Of a DNA stretch of 64,000 nt, positions 54,019 to 64,000 are shown one piece after another (the stretch's first letter is position 1; the number at the start of each line of letters is the position of its first letter). The position numbers were made by a program, and so were the translations under genes. The notes under the pieces were generated by a model. The model worked only from the letters and a program-made list of their open reading frames with translations. It searched no databases and was not told the DNA's origin. The stretch is from Stagonosporopsis chrysanthemi (lineage: Eukaryota; Ascomycota; Dothideomycetes; Pleosporales; Didymellaceae): assembly GCA_022560025.1 (NCBI GenBank), contig JAFISE010000012.1, forward strand, positions 124,001 to 188,000, in the 5' to 3' direction.

Positions 54019-57000
54019 ATGACCTCGTTGGGAGGGGGGTCGCAACACCCTCGAGATGAACCACGGTCCTTCCACGACTCCAGCGCGCTGTCTTCCGACG
54101 TATGCTCCGACGGCCACGGAGACTCATCACGGGCACTGCAGAACCGTCTCAGCAATGTGATCGACGTGCAGGATCCAGCTCGCATTATAGAATGCTCACA
54201 GCTGGAAAGACAACGCGACTTCCAGAACCTCGTGCGCCGGTACGTTCGGCGTGGTACCTATCAACGTTCACTGTTTGCGAACGCTAATAGCCCTGTAGAT
54301 ACCTGTCACAGATACTACATGGCTGTAAGAGCGCCTATTGTGATACATCGACATGTCTCTCACGCAGTAAGCGCGGTGCTTCCAAGCCGTACCGTCCGCC
54401 AACGCAGCTCACCGCACGAGCATTGGCGCACTACCTCGCCAGTCAGAGCAACCCCCATCGCGGACTGTGCCCTCATGAGCTCAAGGTGTCGCCTAGCTCT
54501 TTCGAGATCGAATCCGTAGTCGACGTAGACATTCGAGATGGAGGGGTCGACGATACACACCGCGCGCAGCGAGTAGAGCAGATCAAGACACGGCAAGCAG
54601 TGGCACATGTCATTGAGAGTCGACATCAGATCAAAAAGGATACTAAGTCAATCGGGCAGAACCTTTACGATAGTGTGTCCGTAATATACTCGTATTCGAA
54701 GTCGATCCCCAGCCCTATGTCGGCACTTCATACGTTACGTGCGCCGAGCAATGACACGCGACTGGACCAGCGCACACGCAGTGCAAACGACGCCGTACGC
54801 GCGAATGGAACATTACTTTTCACCCGCCAGCATTCACAGGAAAACCTGCGTGTACAGGGCCAGGCACATGCGCCTCGAGACCAACCGGAAGTGCTGAGCA
54901 ATGGTCAGTTGGTCCATAAGGTGCCCTACCGGCCCATGGCTTCTGACCAGCCTGCTTCTACCAAGAATACGGATAGCGCATCGCTCGACAGTGCAACAAG
55001 TAGACCGAAGATGTCGATCACAAGAACTGGCAAGAAGTCATTCACACTTGGTGGCACAGTTGTCCCTGCCGTCGCGAAGCCGAAACTCACAGCAGCGCCC
55101 GTGCTCCCTCAGCAAACCGCCCCGGATTCTGATAAGGGTCGACAGACAGCCATACCGGCGGCGTCGAGTCTGAGCTGTGATACTTTGAATCAGTTCAGGG
55201 ATGAGATCCACGGACGGCAGGACCAAGGTTCGGCCAACAGGACCGCATATCATCAATCTCCACCTCCGTCGACCCAGAGGGCTGAGACCTTTGTCAACCG
55301 GTCCTTGTTCTACACACTTGGCCATGCAGAGACACTACTGCAATCATTTCATGATTCAAATGAAGCTTTCCAAGCTTCGCCGCTCCCGCACCTAGACTCT
55401 GCTCGACTTGCACATTCTTTCAGAGACTGGAGTCAGCATACAGGGGCTTTGATATTCGACAGCCTCTCTATTTCTGTGAAGGCTCTTCTCACTCGTCCGC
55501 CAGCACTCGAGCCAAACGTTACCACCAAAAGCAGTTCTAGGTCAAGCGATCGTTCGGCAGCTGGGTTAGCCAAAGACAAGACTGAGATCAAAGATCGCCC
55601 ACGCTATCTCAACAATCATGAGGCGGCTCACATTGTGATGTTATGCATCCATGCTTTGACGTCCTCGGTGCCAGTGGGCTGGCCGCGTACCTGGGCGCAG
55701 TTGCGAAGCTTACGCTCCTGGGGGATCATCATTCCTAGTGCCACAGCTGACGCTGACCATTTTGTCGACCCATATATCAACATCATCGATGCGTTGGAAT
55801 ACGAGCCGGCTGTAATGCTTGCCGATCACCTGCTGCGGGCCATAGGTGTTCGAAGTTGTTTTGATCATGTCATCGAATCAATGCACAAGGAAGCAGTTGC
55901 AACGGGATCTACACATGCAGCGCCGGAAGACACTTTGTCATCCATACTGATCCAACACCTGGAGGTGGTTGAGCGCGTTGCGCTTGAGAACAAACGCAAG
56001 TTGAAACCGGCAACGACAAATAAGGATCCTGGATGGACGGTCACGGCTACATTCGTCGAGTGGCTCAAGACAATTATCGTTAAGAAGTGGGATGGTAACG
56101 TCGAGATCAACAAATGGTCCAGCATCGGAACAGCCGTGATGCTGCTTCACAATCTACGTAAGCATTTATTCCTTATCACTTGCGGTTTAGCATTGACAGT
56201 GGTAGATGATCGCGAGCGCCAGCTCAACCTGTGGTCTCGGATGTTCAGGATCCCATATCTCCATGAACACATGAACGCTGTCGATGAGCCTGTGAAGTAC
56301 CTCAAATGGACACCGCAACCCAACACCCTCCATGTTCTGGAGTATCCAGAACTGCATCCGACCGAGTACCTCGTTCGATTCTTCCGTGTTGTCAACCTTA
56401 CAAGTATGATGGCTCAGTATGACCACACCCAGCACACTCAGCAAATGCTGCGCCAGTTGGATTCGATCATCCGCGAGCCATATTTGTACATGATTAAGCA
56501 TCGACTCAAGGTTACGTTAAACGACTATTTGATATTGGATGTTAGTCGAGAGGAGCCATTGAAGGACACCCTCGATCAGCTTTGGAAACGGGAACGGAAG
56601 ACACTGCTCAAACCTTTGAAGATCAAGCTTGGCCAACAGGAAGGCGAGGTCGGCCTAGATCATGGTGGTGTCACATACGAGTTCTTTCGCGTCGTATTGG
56701 GCGAGGCGTTCGCGCCAGACTACGGTAAGCACAACTCTGTTCGGCACGCAAACAAATCTAACATTTCTAGGCATGTTCACGGTTGACTCAAAGACTCAGA
56801 TGACCTGGTTTCAACCCGGCTGTCTAGAGCCTCTTTGGAAGTACAAGATGCTGGGCGTGTTGTTCAGCCTTGCCATCTACAACGGTGTTACCTTGCCTGT
56901 TACCTTTCCCGTAACATTCTACAACCTGATGCTCAACTCGCGGTTCCTATTCCTGGATGACCACACAAGCATTGACTACATTCGCGACGGCTGGCCTGAT

Positions 57001-57672
57001 CTTGCCAAGTCCTTCGAGGCGCTTCTCAACTGGAAGGATGGCGACGTGGCCGACGTCTTCATGCGAGACTACGCTTTCAGCTACGAAGTTTTCGGCCAGA
57101 AGGTCGATGTCGATATGACAATACCTGACAATGCAGATTCAGTACCCGATGAGGTACCACTTGTTACGAACGAGACACGCGGAGCCTTTGTCAGAGACTA
57201 CGTTGCGCACCTCATCCTCCACTCCGTCCGTCCTCAGCTCAAAGCATTCAAGAACGGGTTTCACACATGTCTTGACGCGCGCAGCCTCGAATTCTTTACA
57301 CCTCAATCACTCAAGAAACTTGTCGAAGGCACTCAGATCATCTCTATCCCAGAGCTGCGCGCTTGCACAACCTACGAAGATTACGATGCTACGCACCCCA
57401 CGGTGAAGATGTTCTGGGAGATTGTGCAGGATTACCCTCAAGAAGATGCGACGCATTTGTTAGAGTTTGTAACTGCAAGCAACAGAGTGCCTGTCACAGG
57501 CTACAAGAGCCTCACATTCAACATCGTGCGCATGGGAGGTGATTCAGAGCAGTTGCCAACCAGCAGTACCTGCTTTGGCAAGCTGTACCTACCTGAATAT
57601 AAAGACAAAGCGAAGATGAGGCGGAAGCTGGAGCTGGCGATCCAGAATGCGAAGGGCTTCGGTGTTGTATGA
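54019..57672 (+). CDS. HUL4: HECT-domain E3 ubiquitin ligase, Hul4 type
   Basis: This is a ubiquitin ligase that forms a thioester on its catalytic Cys before substrate transfer; yeast Hul4 acts in nuclear protein quality control. It has 1182 residues in three exons (54019-54239, 54299-56724, 56771-57672; introns 59 and 46 nt). An N-terminal Cys-rich motif (HGCKSAYCDTSTCLSRSK, later GLCPH) resembles an AZUL-type zinc site and is reconstructed only after removing intron 1. The middle is disordered. The HECT domain occupies the last about 380 residues: LGQQEGEVGLDHGGVTYEFF, MFTVDSKTQMTWFQPG, LGVLFSLAIYNGVTLPVTFP and the catalytic segment SSTCFGKLYLPEY (Cys about 1150). The HECT C-terminus ends GFGVV. 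Complete. Confidence 0.95.
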
Positions 57673-58674
57673 GCTGTCTGGCACGAACTGGCCAAGGGTC
57701 CTGTCTCCAATGTCAGATCACCGGTAGCAAGCTGTGTAACGTACGGGTGGTGCCGCTAACGGAGCAAGTTGGATGTGAAGCCCAACTTTGGTAGTCTAGA
57801 AGCCGGGCTTCGATGACACAAATCATCGTGTCATCAATTCTCCGACGGCCGATCAACTATCTTGCAATCAATGTGCAATCTGATACCTACGATAACTTTC
57901 CGCTTATACCAAGCCTCCAAGATAGGAGCAATGCATAAGTCGAAGCTTTAAAGGAAGCTCCGGCACGTCTGAGTTCCTGCTGTGTGACATGCGATTTCGC
58001 TTACAATCCTACGTCAAATTGTACCCTCAATCTCTCCCCTTTGATCATCCTTCTATCAACCTTCTCGAGGCCTGGCCGATCTCCCCGACTCCAGCACTAA
58101 TCTCGCCTAGAACACCCCAGATCTGCCCCGCCACATCCCACTATCCATTCACGCCTCGCCGGACCCAGCCCGCCGCCAAAGTCACACAAATCGTGACAGT
58201 CACAATCATCCTCCACGTGATATACGCTTCCCAAGCTCTGATAAGCTTCGCATTTCATAGTGGCTCTCTTGCGCCCCGGCCAGTGATGTGACGCGCCGGG
58301 TTACGAAAGCTCGTCCAAGCCTCTACGCCGAGCGCGCTGTGATTGGATCCAGGCGCACGGAGTAGGAGAAGATAGACGCATGCGGGTTGATTCGGAGAAT
58401 GGGAGATGGGAGATAGGCGCAGGGCGACGATGTCGGCGTTGGGCTACGTGTGGGCTGCGGTCATGTCTGGGGATATATGGTGGTACCCCGTGGATGAACC
58501 GTTTGAGGTAATTTTGCACGTTGGCTCTAACACATATACTTCGACAATTACGACGACGGGAAGAATTCAATTGAAGGAGAATAAGACATCGACATTGCAC
58601 ATCTGCGTTAATCGACACTACACTTCTTACGCCGCATCGACCATCCTCATATCTTGGATCCGACACCACACAAA
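57673..58674. other. Intergenic region HUL4 / GRGGAGN protein
   Basis: This 1.0-kb interval holds the HUL4 3' UTR (with two hairpins, separate entry) and the promoter of the next plus-strand gene. No coding frame is credible; open frames of up to about 130 codons lack any signature. Confidence 0.4.
57777..57835 (+). repeat. Two adjacent hairpins downstream of HUL4
   Basis: The first inverted repeat has arms GAAGCCC (57777-57783) and GGGCTTC (57805-57811). The second has perfect 8-bp arms GATGACAC (57812-57819) and GTGTCATC (57828-57835) with an 8-base loop, starting one base after the first ends. They lie 104-163 bases after the HUL4 stop codon and so probably in its 3' UTR. They may aid 3'-end formation or mRNA regulation; they could be chance. 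Confidence 0.6.
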
Positions 58675-59281
58675 ATGCCCTCATCAACAAGCCCTAAATC
58701 CGACCCCTACATCATCTACGGCCGCGGCGGCGCAGGCAACATCCGTACGTCCTCTTCCAGCCCTCACTGTCACCTCCAAGCTCCCAAACTAACACCTCTC
58801 AGACCACCGCAGCACAATCCGCACCGCCTGGAAATCTCTCAAAAATTCACCCTCTTCCTCGCCTCCCGTCGCCCTCTCCGTTAGCCCTGATAACTACTAC
58901 GCCGCCTGGAACGCCAAATCTGAAGACCCCCGTAAATCTCGTCGCGAGAGCACACTTGCGTCCTCAGCTCCCGGTGACGAGGCAGAGCTGAAACGCAACA
59001 CCTCGAGCGGGTCGCTGTCGTTCCTCAAAAGCGACAGCGTGAAGAGGAACACATCGTCTGGTAGCCTGTTCAGCCTGAGCAGGAGCGAGACGGGGTCAAG
59101 GAGCCACAACGGACTATCCGGGCTGAGCAAGATTTTTGGCCGCAGGGGGAGTGTCGAGGACGATAGGAGTGTGACTGGGAGTACGAGTACGACGGTGGAG
59201 AGTGTGCAGGAGGAAGATGATGGCGAGGCGATGGTTATGCGGAGTTCGAAAGGGAAGGGGAAGCAGAGGGCGATGGAGTAG
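58675..59281 (+). CDS. Small GRGGAGN-motif protein (DUF3602-like)
   Basis: This is a hydrophilic protein of 182 residues in two exons (58675-58744, 58803-59281; intron 58 nt). The N-terminus contains YIIYGRGGAGNI, the motif that defines a fungus-specific family of unknown function (DUF3602, by memory). Here it occurs once and is interrupted by the intron directly after Ile. A duplicated RNTSSGSL segment follows (LKRNTSSGSLSFL and VKRNTSSGSLFSL), then LSKIFGRRGSVEDD, typical phosphorylatable basic-Ser contexts, and a Lys-rich end. Related proteins often have several GRGGAGN repeats, so this is a short member. No function is known. Confidence 0.78.
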
Positions 59282-59541
59282 GGGATGCGTGCATGTGTGC
59301 GCGTGGGTGATTCGATTTTTTTGATGCGGTTTAGCGAGCGATACCTGGCCCGAGAGGCTCTCAGATGGATGGTTAGACAACAAGATGACTTTGATATACT
59401 CATATTCTTCGACGGTGATCTCTTGAGCTCGCGTGGAGCAGTGCGCTCGGTCCAAAGCCTCCAAAGCTTAAGTCTGCAATGCTGTGTGAAGACTTGCTGA
59501 GAGCTATAACCATTGGCCATGTTTGCTCGAGCAATGCCTCG

Positions 59542-62500
59542 TCAGGTTCCCATGCCAGACAAACATTCTCGTAGTTTGGTTATCTGATCTGCGGATAATC
59601 CTGGCTCGAATATCCATGTGAACGTCCCCGATCCAACGTCAATACTGCCCATCTCCGACCGTGCCGTTAAAGGGGGCGGTCTTAAATCGACCTTCTTTTG
59701 CCCCTTCTTCCCTGATCTTGCTAGCACTGTTCTTGGTTCATAATTGGCGCCGACAATGGACCTTTGATGCTCCCGGGCCTTTGGTGCTGCCGCAATTGTG
59801 GACCACTGAGATGCAGCTTGCTCCTGACTTTCTCTGCCATGTAGACGATTGAGATCTCGTGGAGGGAGGAATACAGTTCCATCTGTCGCTTTCTTGGCAT
59901 CTGCTGACCCTGCGATGATGGTGTTCCCGAATTCGATGAGCCAACTAACAAGTGCCTGCGTATCAGTACCGACCCCCGCTTCTCGCAAGGCTCGGTTAAT
60001 GTTTGCCGGCTCGAATCCCATTGGTAACAGTTCCTGCGACGTCTTGCAGCGAGCGCAGTCAACGACCTTCTGATTCACTGCATGTCCTGCATTTCTCGGT
60101 GGTATGGCACTCAGGCTCTGTCCAGCTTTCTGCTTGTTCTTGGATGGCGGTCGAGTCTTCTTTCCTCTCGAGCTATTCTTCTGTGCCGTATGATGAGTCC
60201 CTTCCGCATAGAAGTTTAGCCTTGTGTGTGGGTCAAGATCTGCCCAAGCCGGTTTTTCTGGTGGCATGAATGATAACGCGTTGGATGTAAATGTATCTCT
60301 CCCCATTTGCTTTCCACATTTCATGTCTTCTTCGATTCCGTAATGGCGAGCTAGGATACCCAGATGCATGTTCTTGGATTGGCCCTCGACCTTCGCACTT
60401 AGGCCAGGAACGATGTTCATCCATGACTTTCTTTCCCATGGCATTTTCCCCTTCACATTTGATCTCATTTCCCAAAACTCAGACATAACTCTGTCGAACT
60501 CGCGCACATATGGAACTAGGTTGCTTCCGGGGCTGAAACCATACCTCCGACAATTCGTGAAGAATGCATCCACTGTTGAGGTATATCCCTGATCGCCTTT
60601 GAAGGCAATGGAAGGACCAATGAGATGTTTGTCTCGTGCCTTGAACTTCAAGAGAATGGACGTCATCAGTCGTAAGCTCGGGTCGAATCCTTCTTTCTCA
60701 CTTGCTTCTTCAAGCATTGGTGTCATATCTTTGACGAATTCGGATACTGTTCGATGCAGATAGCTGATACCGCCCTCGCCTTCAAGATTGTTCGCTTCCA
60801 GAAGACCGCAGCAACGACTTCGTATCCTCGCTTGTGCGCTGTTGAGCATATCAGCTACATCTTCTTCTGAAAACTGCTTTACATGCTGTAAAGCAGAACT
60901 TGGGTCGTGATCTGTGAGCGACAAGCGCAGTAAACTTGGCAACTCATCCTCAAGCCACTGAGCTCGCGCGATACATGACATTAAACGAAAGGCTTGTCGT
61001 CGATGATTATCCTTCATACGAGCGAACATCTGGTGATACACGTCCTGAAGCTCTCGAGGATATTCTTCGGTCAATTCCAAGAGCTCCTCGAGCGTACTGC
61101 CATCCATAAGTCCTTCAAGGAGCGAGCGAACTATTAGGAAAACCCAAAGGAAGACCCCAGATGATTTCGACATGACTGCTCTAAGGATTTGTGTGGCGGC
61201 GTCTTTGTTGCGAGTCTGCAGCGAAAGCATTCTATCATGTGAGAACAGGTTGTCTCGTACGTAGTGCTCAATATCTCCACGGGTTAGGTCCTCCACCCTC
61301 AGCTTAGGCCATTTTTGGAAAGACTCTACGAAGATTGCCTCCGGTCGAGACGATACCACAAGTTTAATATTACTGGAGTAGGCCACCAGTAAATTAAACA
61401 AGGAGATGATGTCCTAATGATGGCCGTAGTACTCGTCTAATCCATCAACAAAACAGACAATCTTCATGTCATGAGGGAGCTCTTGCATCAGTAAAAGAAA
61501 GCCCTCGCGCAACTCAGCTAGCACAAAGGTTCCAAAGATATCGGTATCGTGTTTCTCGGTATTTGTGTTGTCCAGGTCATGTTCGTGACTGGAAGTATCA
61601 GTTTCGTCTTAAGAGCACTGAGATTGAGGGCCTGTACCAAGTCTTCTGGTGTCCGTGAAGCCTATCTATCTCCTGGAAGACATTCCCACAGCCTACGTGA
61701 TCACATGCGAAGAAATTCTTCGGGTTTTTGCTTCTTCCAAAGAGCCTTTCGATATCTCTAGTCAGTGCTTTGTCGAAAACGTTGAAGGAGATCCATACCG
61801 GGTCATCATGGTATTGTATATCATGGGAAAAACTCTAGAGATCAGGCTTCGGCGTTGACTGAGTATTGAATGTAACAGTGAGCGTAAGAGTCCTTCCTGA
61901 TTCTTCTGCAAAGTGCTCCCTGCCAGCCAAAAAAAGTACGATGCTGTGATCAGGTCGCTGGAATCACACCATACTTTCAATGCTTGCGTTGTTCGTTCAT
62001 CTCTGAGCAAGAATTTCAACAGAGTTGACTTGCCGCATCCGGCTTTCCCACTGATCCAAAATATACCCTGTCCTGTTTCGAGCCAATGTAGGAAGTTGTC
62101 ATGCGGTGAGCCAGTATCAGCCGGTTCGTCAAAAATCCACGCGCAGGTTTCCTGGTAAGCTTTGCTAACCTCGATCTCTCTGATAGCCATTCTACGGAAC
62201 CAAAGAGCGTCCAACATTTTGTCTTCGATCAAAGTATAGCCGTTCGAGGCCAGACTCTTTAAGGATGGGTCATACTGAGTTAGCGTTGAAGGTAGCACTG
62301 GGAATACTTGACCTTTTCCGATGGATCTAACGAAATCATCGATCGCATTAAGAACACCAAGATGTCGCTGCTGTGAGTCTTCACGCAATTGCGCCAGCTG
62401 TAGACTTATCTCTGCGGAATGACCTTCGCTCTCGTTCTTAGACCCTCTGCGAAGCGTTGGGTCCTTGTGAGCGTGCTGCGGCTCGAATAGACCCTGAAGC

Positions 62501-63793
62501 AGTCCGGCAGAAACTCTCATGGACTCGTTGACATCATGGAGAACTTGTGAGATGTGGTTACGGTTCTTGGCCAGCTGCCGCAAAGACGTCTCCCGCTTTT
62601 CTGGCCTCCAACATAGCTCCAGAACGTCTGTCAATGTCATCTGACCCCCTTTGCTCTTCAAGTGTTCTTTGTACTTTTTGCGAAGAGCTGCATCCTCTCC
62701 TGCAGCTGTCCCATCTAGGAAATTCTGTGCTAACTTTGCAACGGAGTTTGCCTCGACTATGCAGCTCTTGGCTACATCCACCAAACACTATAACGTAGAG
62801 GTCAAACACCGAAGTTGAATATCGTCCTGTGTGAAGGCTTACCTGCCTTGGCCCATTGGACCTCAAGATCTCTGCAGTTGGATCAATACGTTTTGCTTGA
62901 TACCTCAGACTTCGAGGGGCCTCTGAGAGAGGTATGTTTATACCATCCGCCATGTTTTGTGTCTTGCGCGGCTTAGCGCGTAGTACAGCTGACAGCCAAT
63001 CAATAAACTGAAGAAGATTCTCAGAAATCCCAATGACCGCTAGTGTTCCCGGTTGCATCGTTGTCGTACCGCTCGAATACTTGTTAATCTGTTCTCGGAG
63101 GCGCAGGAACGCCCTGGTCTTGCCCTCGCCGTACAATAGCGGCAAGTTTACATCGAATATTCCAAGCAGACAATATGTCTCGTCCTCTACTCGTTTCGTT
63201 GTTCGCTCCTGTGCCCAAGACATTCGCTCATGGATGCAAAAGTCGCGCAGTGGTTTCCCTTTGAAGGCATCGATTGGGATGCCGGTACGTGTGCTGATTT
63301 GTGTACTCAATGAACTGCGGTGCCCAAATTTTACACCTTCTCGTGTGAAAAACTCAACCAAACGGGGTGCGAGAAGTTCCTGGAGCGTCCATCCACGAGT
63401 GAACCATCTGCTCTTCTGAAATGCTTCATCTACACCTCCGTTCTTGATATGAGTTAGCGTGACGTCCGAAAGGAACACGTAACATCTGGTTGCCTTCTGA
63501 TACCAGGCGAACATCGAATTGATGGCTTCTGTAAGTTCAGAGCTGCTCTCCTTGTTGATGCAGCAGCTATCAACCCAGATATATTCCAAGCCATCGGACT
63601 TAGCCTGCTCGGCACAAAAGCGGATCTTTTTGTGCCCAGGTTTATTTCCAGACTTGTTTTTGATGTCTTCGTAAGTGACCTCTTCTCTGTCCGGTCCCCA
63701 TGTATGGGAAAGTATCGCATATGGAGGAGGTTGGTCGCTTGTGATCTCAACAAGGCTGAGGTCACGCCCTGGACCAATCTGGAGAAGCCTCAT
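59542..63793 (-). CDS. HET-NACHT NLR-like protein, interrupted by one in-frame TAG
   Basis: This is a large NOD-like receptor of the heterokaryon-incompatibility type. Exons are 62843-63793, 61799-62787 and 59542-61588, with introns of 55 nt (62788-62842) and 210 nt (61589-61798). Together they give 1329 codons, with TAG at codon 705 (61414-61416). Residues 1-150 are a HET domain: YAILSHTWG (25-33), YIWVDSCCINK (71-81), SRWFTRGWTLQELLAP (128-143). The NACHT has Walker A GKAGCGKST (564-572), Walker B VCFVDGLDEY (691-700), then the TAG, then NIKLVVSSRPE and RGDIEHYV. A helical C-terminal region follows without WD40, ANK or TPR repeats, and a UBA-like segment lies at 1167-1200. The open frame continues 624 codons beyond the TAG with conserved family sequence. 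Such genes act in allorecognition cell death. Confidence 0.85.
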
Positions 63794-64000
63794 GGAGCCT
63801 AGGCTGTGGAGTGCTCACTCGCGCGGTATATGCAACGATTCTTTGAAGCAACCTAGGTTTGTAGGAGAAAGATCAGTGGCAGAACTGGTACTGATGAGTG
63901 CAGGCGTTCTGCGCAACACCCTGCCATAGAGATTCAGTCAGCGTATAGTGGCGAAGCTTGTGGGCTAGCCATAGGCGGCTAGGTGCAGTATTATATCCAA

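Noticed and set aside
61500..61790. Zinc-finger-like FFACDHVGCGNVFQEIDRLHGHQ in an alternate frame within the NLR gene
   Set aside because: It lies inside the inferred 210-nt intron, in a frame not continuous with either flanking exon, and the Cys/His spacing is not canonical.
59542..63793. Reading the NLR region as three separate genes (HET, NACHT and C-terminal)
   Set aside because: Two introns join HET to NACHT to C-terminus in frame with continuous family sequence; only the single TAG interrupts it.

Overview
The window is nuclear DNA of a filamentous ascomycete (Pezizomycotina; probably a plant-associated Dothideomycete, though the class is inference). Most genes carry short introns of about 45-60 nt with CTAAC/CTGAC-type branch sites. 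Characteristic fungal families are present: AzgA, RTA1-like, HET-NACHT, Zn2Cys6, PL3 pectate lyase and a fungal calcium uniporter. There are no operons and no intact transposon. Exon boundaries below were derived by hand from splice motifs, frame continuity and family resemblance. In nearly every multi-exon model the exon lengths sum to a multiple of three.

Layout. 1-20 kb is a gene-sparse half: the end of poly(A)-binding protein, the mitochondrial calcium uniporter (-), a secreted pectate lyase (+), a purine permease (+), RIB3 (+) and dynactin p27 (+). These are separated by three gene-free blocks of about 3.3-3.5 kb, one of which holds three degenerate copies of a 35-bp repeat. 19-31 kb: a SLIP-GC-like dynamin-superfamily GTPase (-), an orphan 3' exon (-), a SAPS phosphatase-regulatory subunit (-) divergent from VPS60 (+), and a CH/calponin protein (-) divergent from the complex I assembly factor NDUFAF2 (+), with a pentamer microsatellite in their shared promoter. 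31.7 kb: initiator tRNA-Met (-). 32-41 kb: a Zn2Cys6 regulator (-), an RTA1-like membrane protein (+), a peroxisomal dienoyl-CoA isomerase (+), RACK1/cpcB (-) with a U24-like C/D snoRNA in its third intron, an NmrA-like reductase whose start codon is out of frame (+), and U1-C (-). 41-48 kb: a 1045-residue isochorismatase-like/AlkB/GST fusion (-), directly followed upstream by an HMCES/SRAP abasic-site protein (-), then an Mgr3-like mitochondrial TPR protein (+). 48-59 kb: a Cys-rich membrane-anchored protein (-), an F-box protein (-), REI1 (-), a HUL4-type HECT ligase (+) and a GRGGAGN-motif protein (+). 59.5-63.8 kb: a large HET-NACHT NLR gene (-) broken by a single in-frame TAG.

Most genes are unrelated housekeeping functions. 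The points most worth checking are the DNA-damage pair (AlkB fusion plus HMCES), the catalytically degenerate isochorismatase-like domain, the interrupted NLR with a UBA-like tail, two GC-AG introns, the intronic snoRNA, and the in-frame open extension after the U1-C stop.
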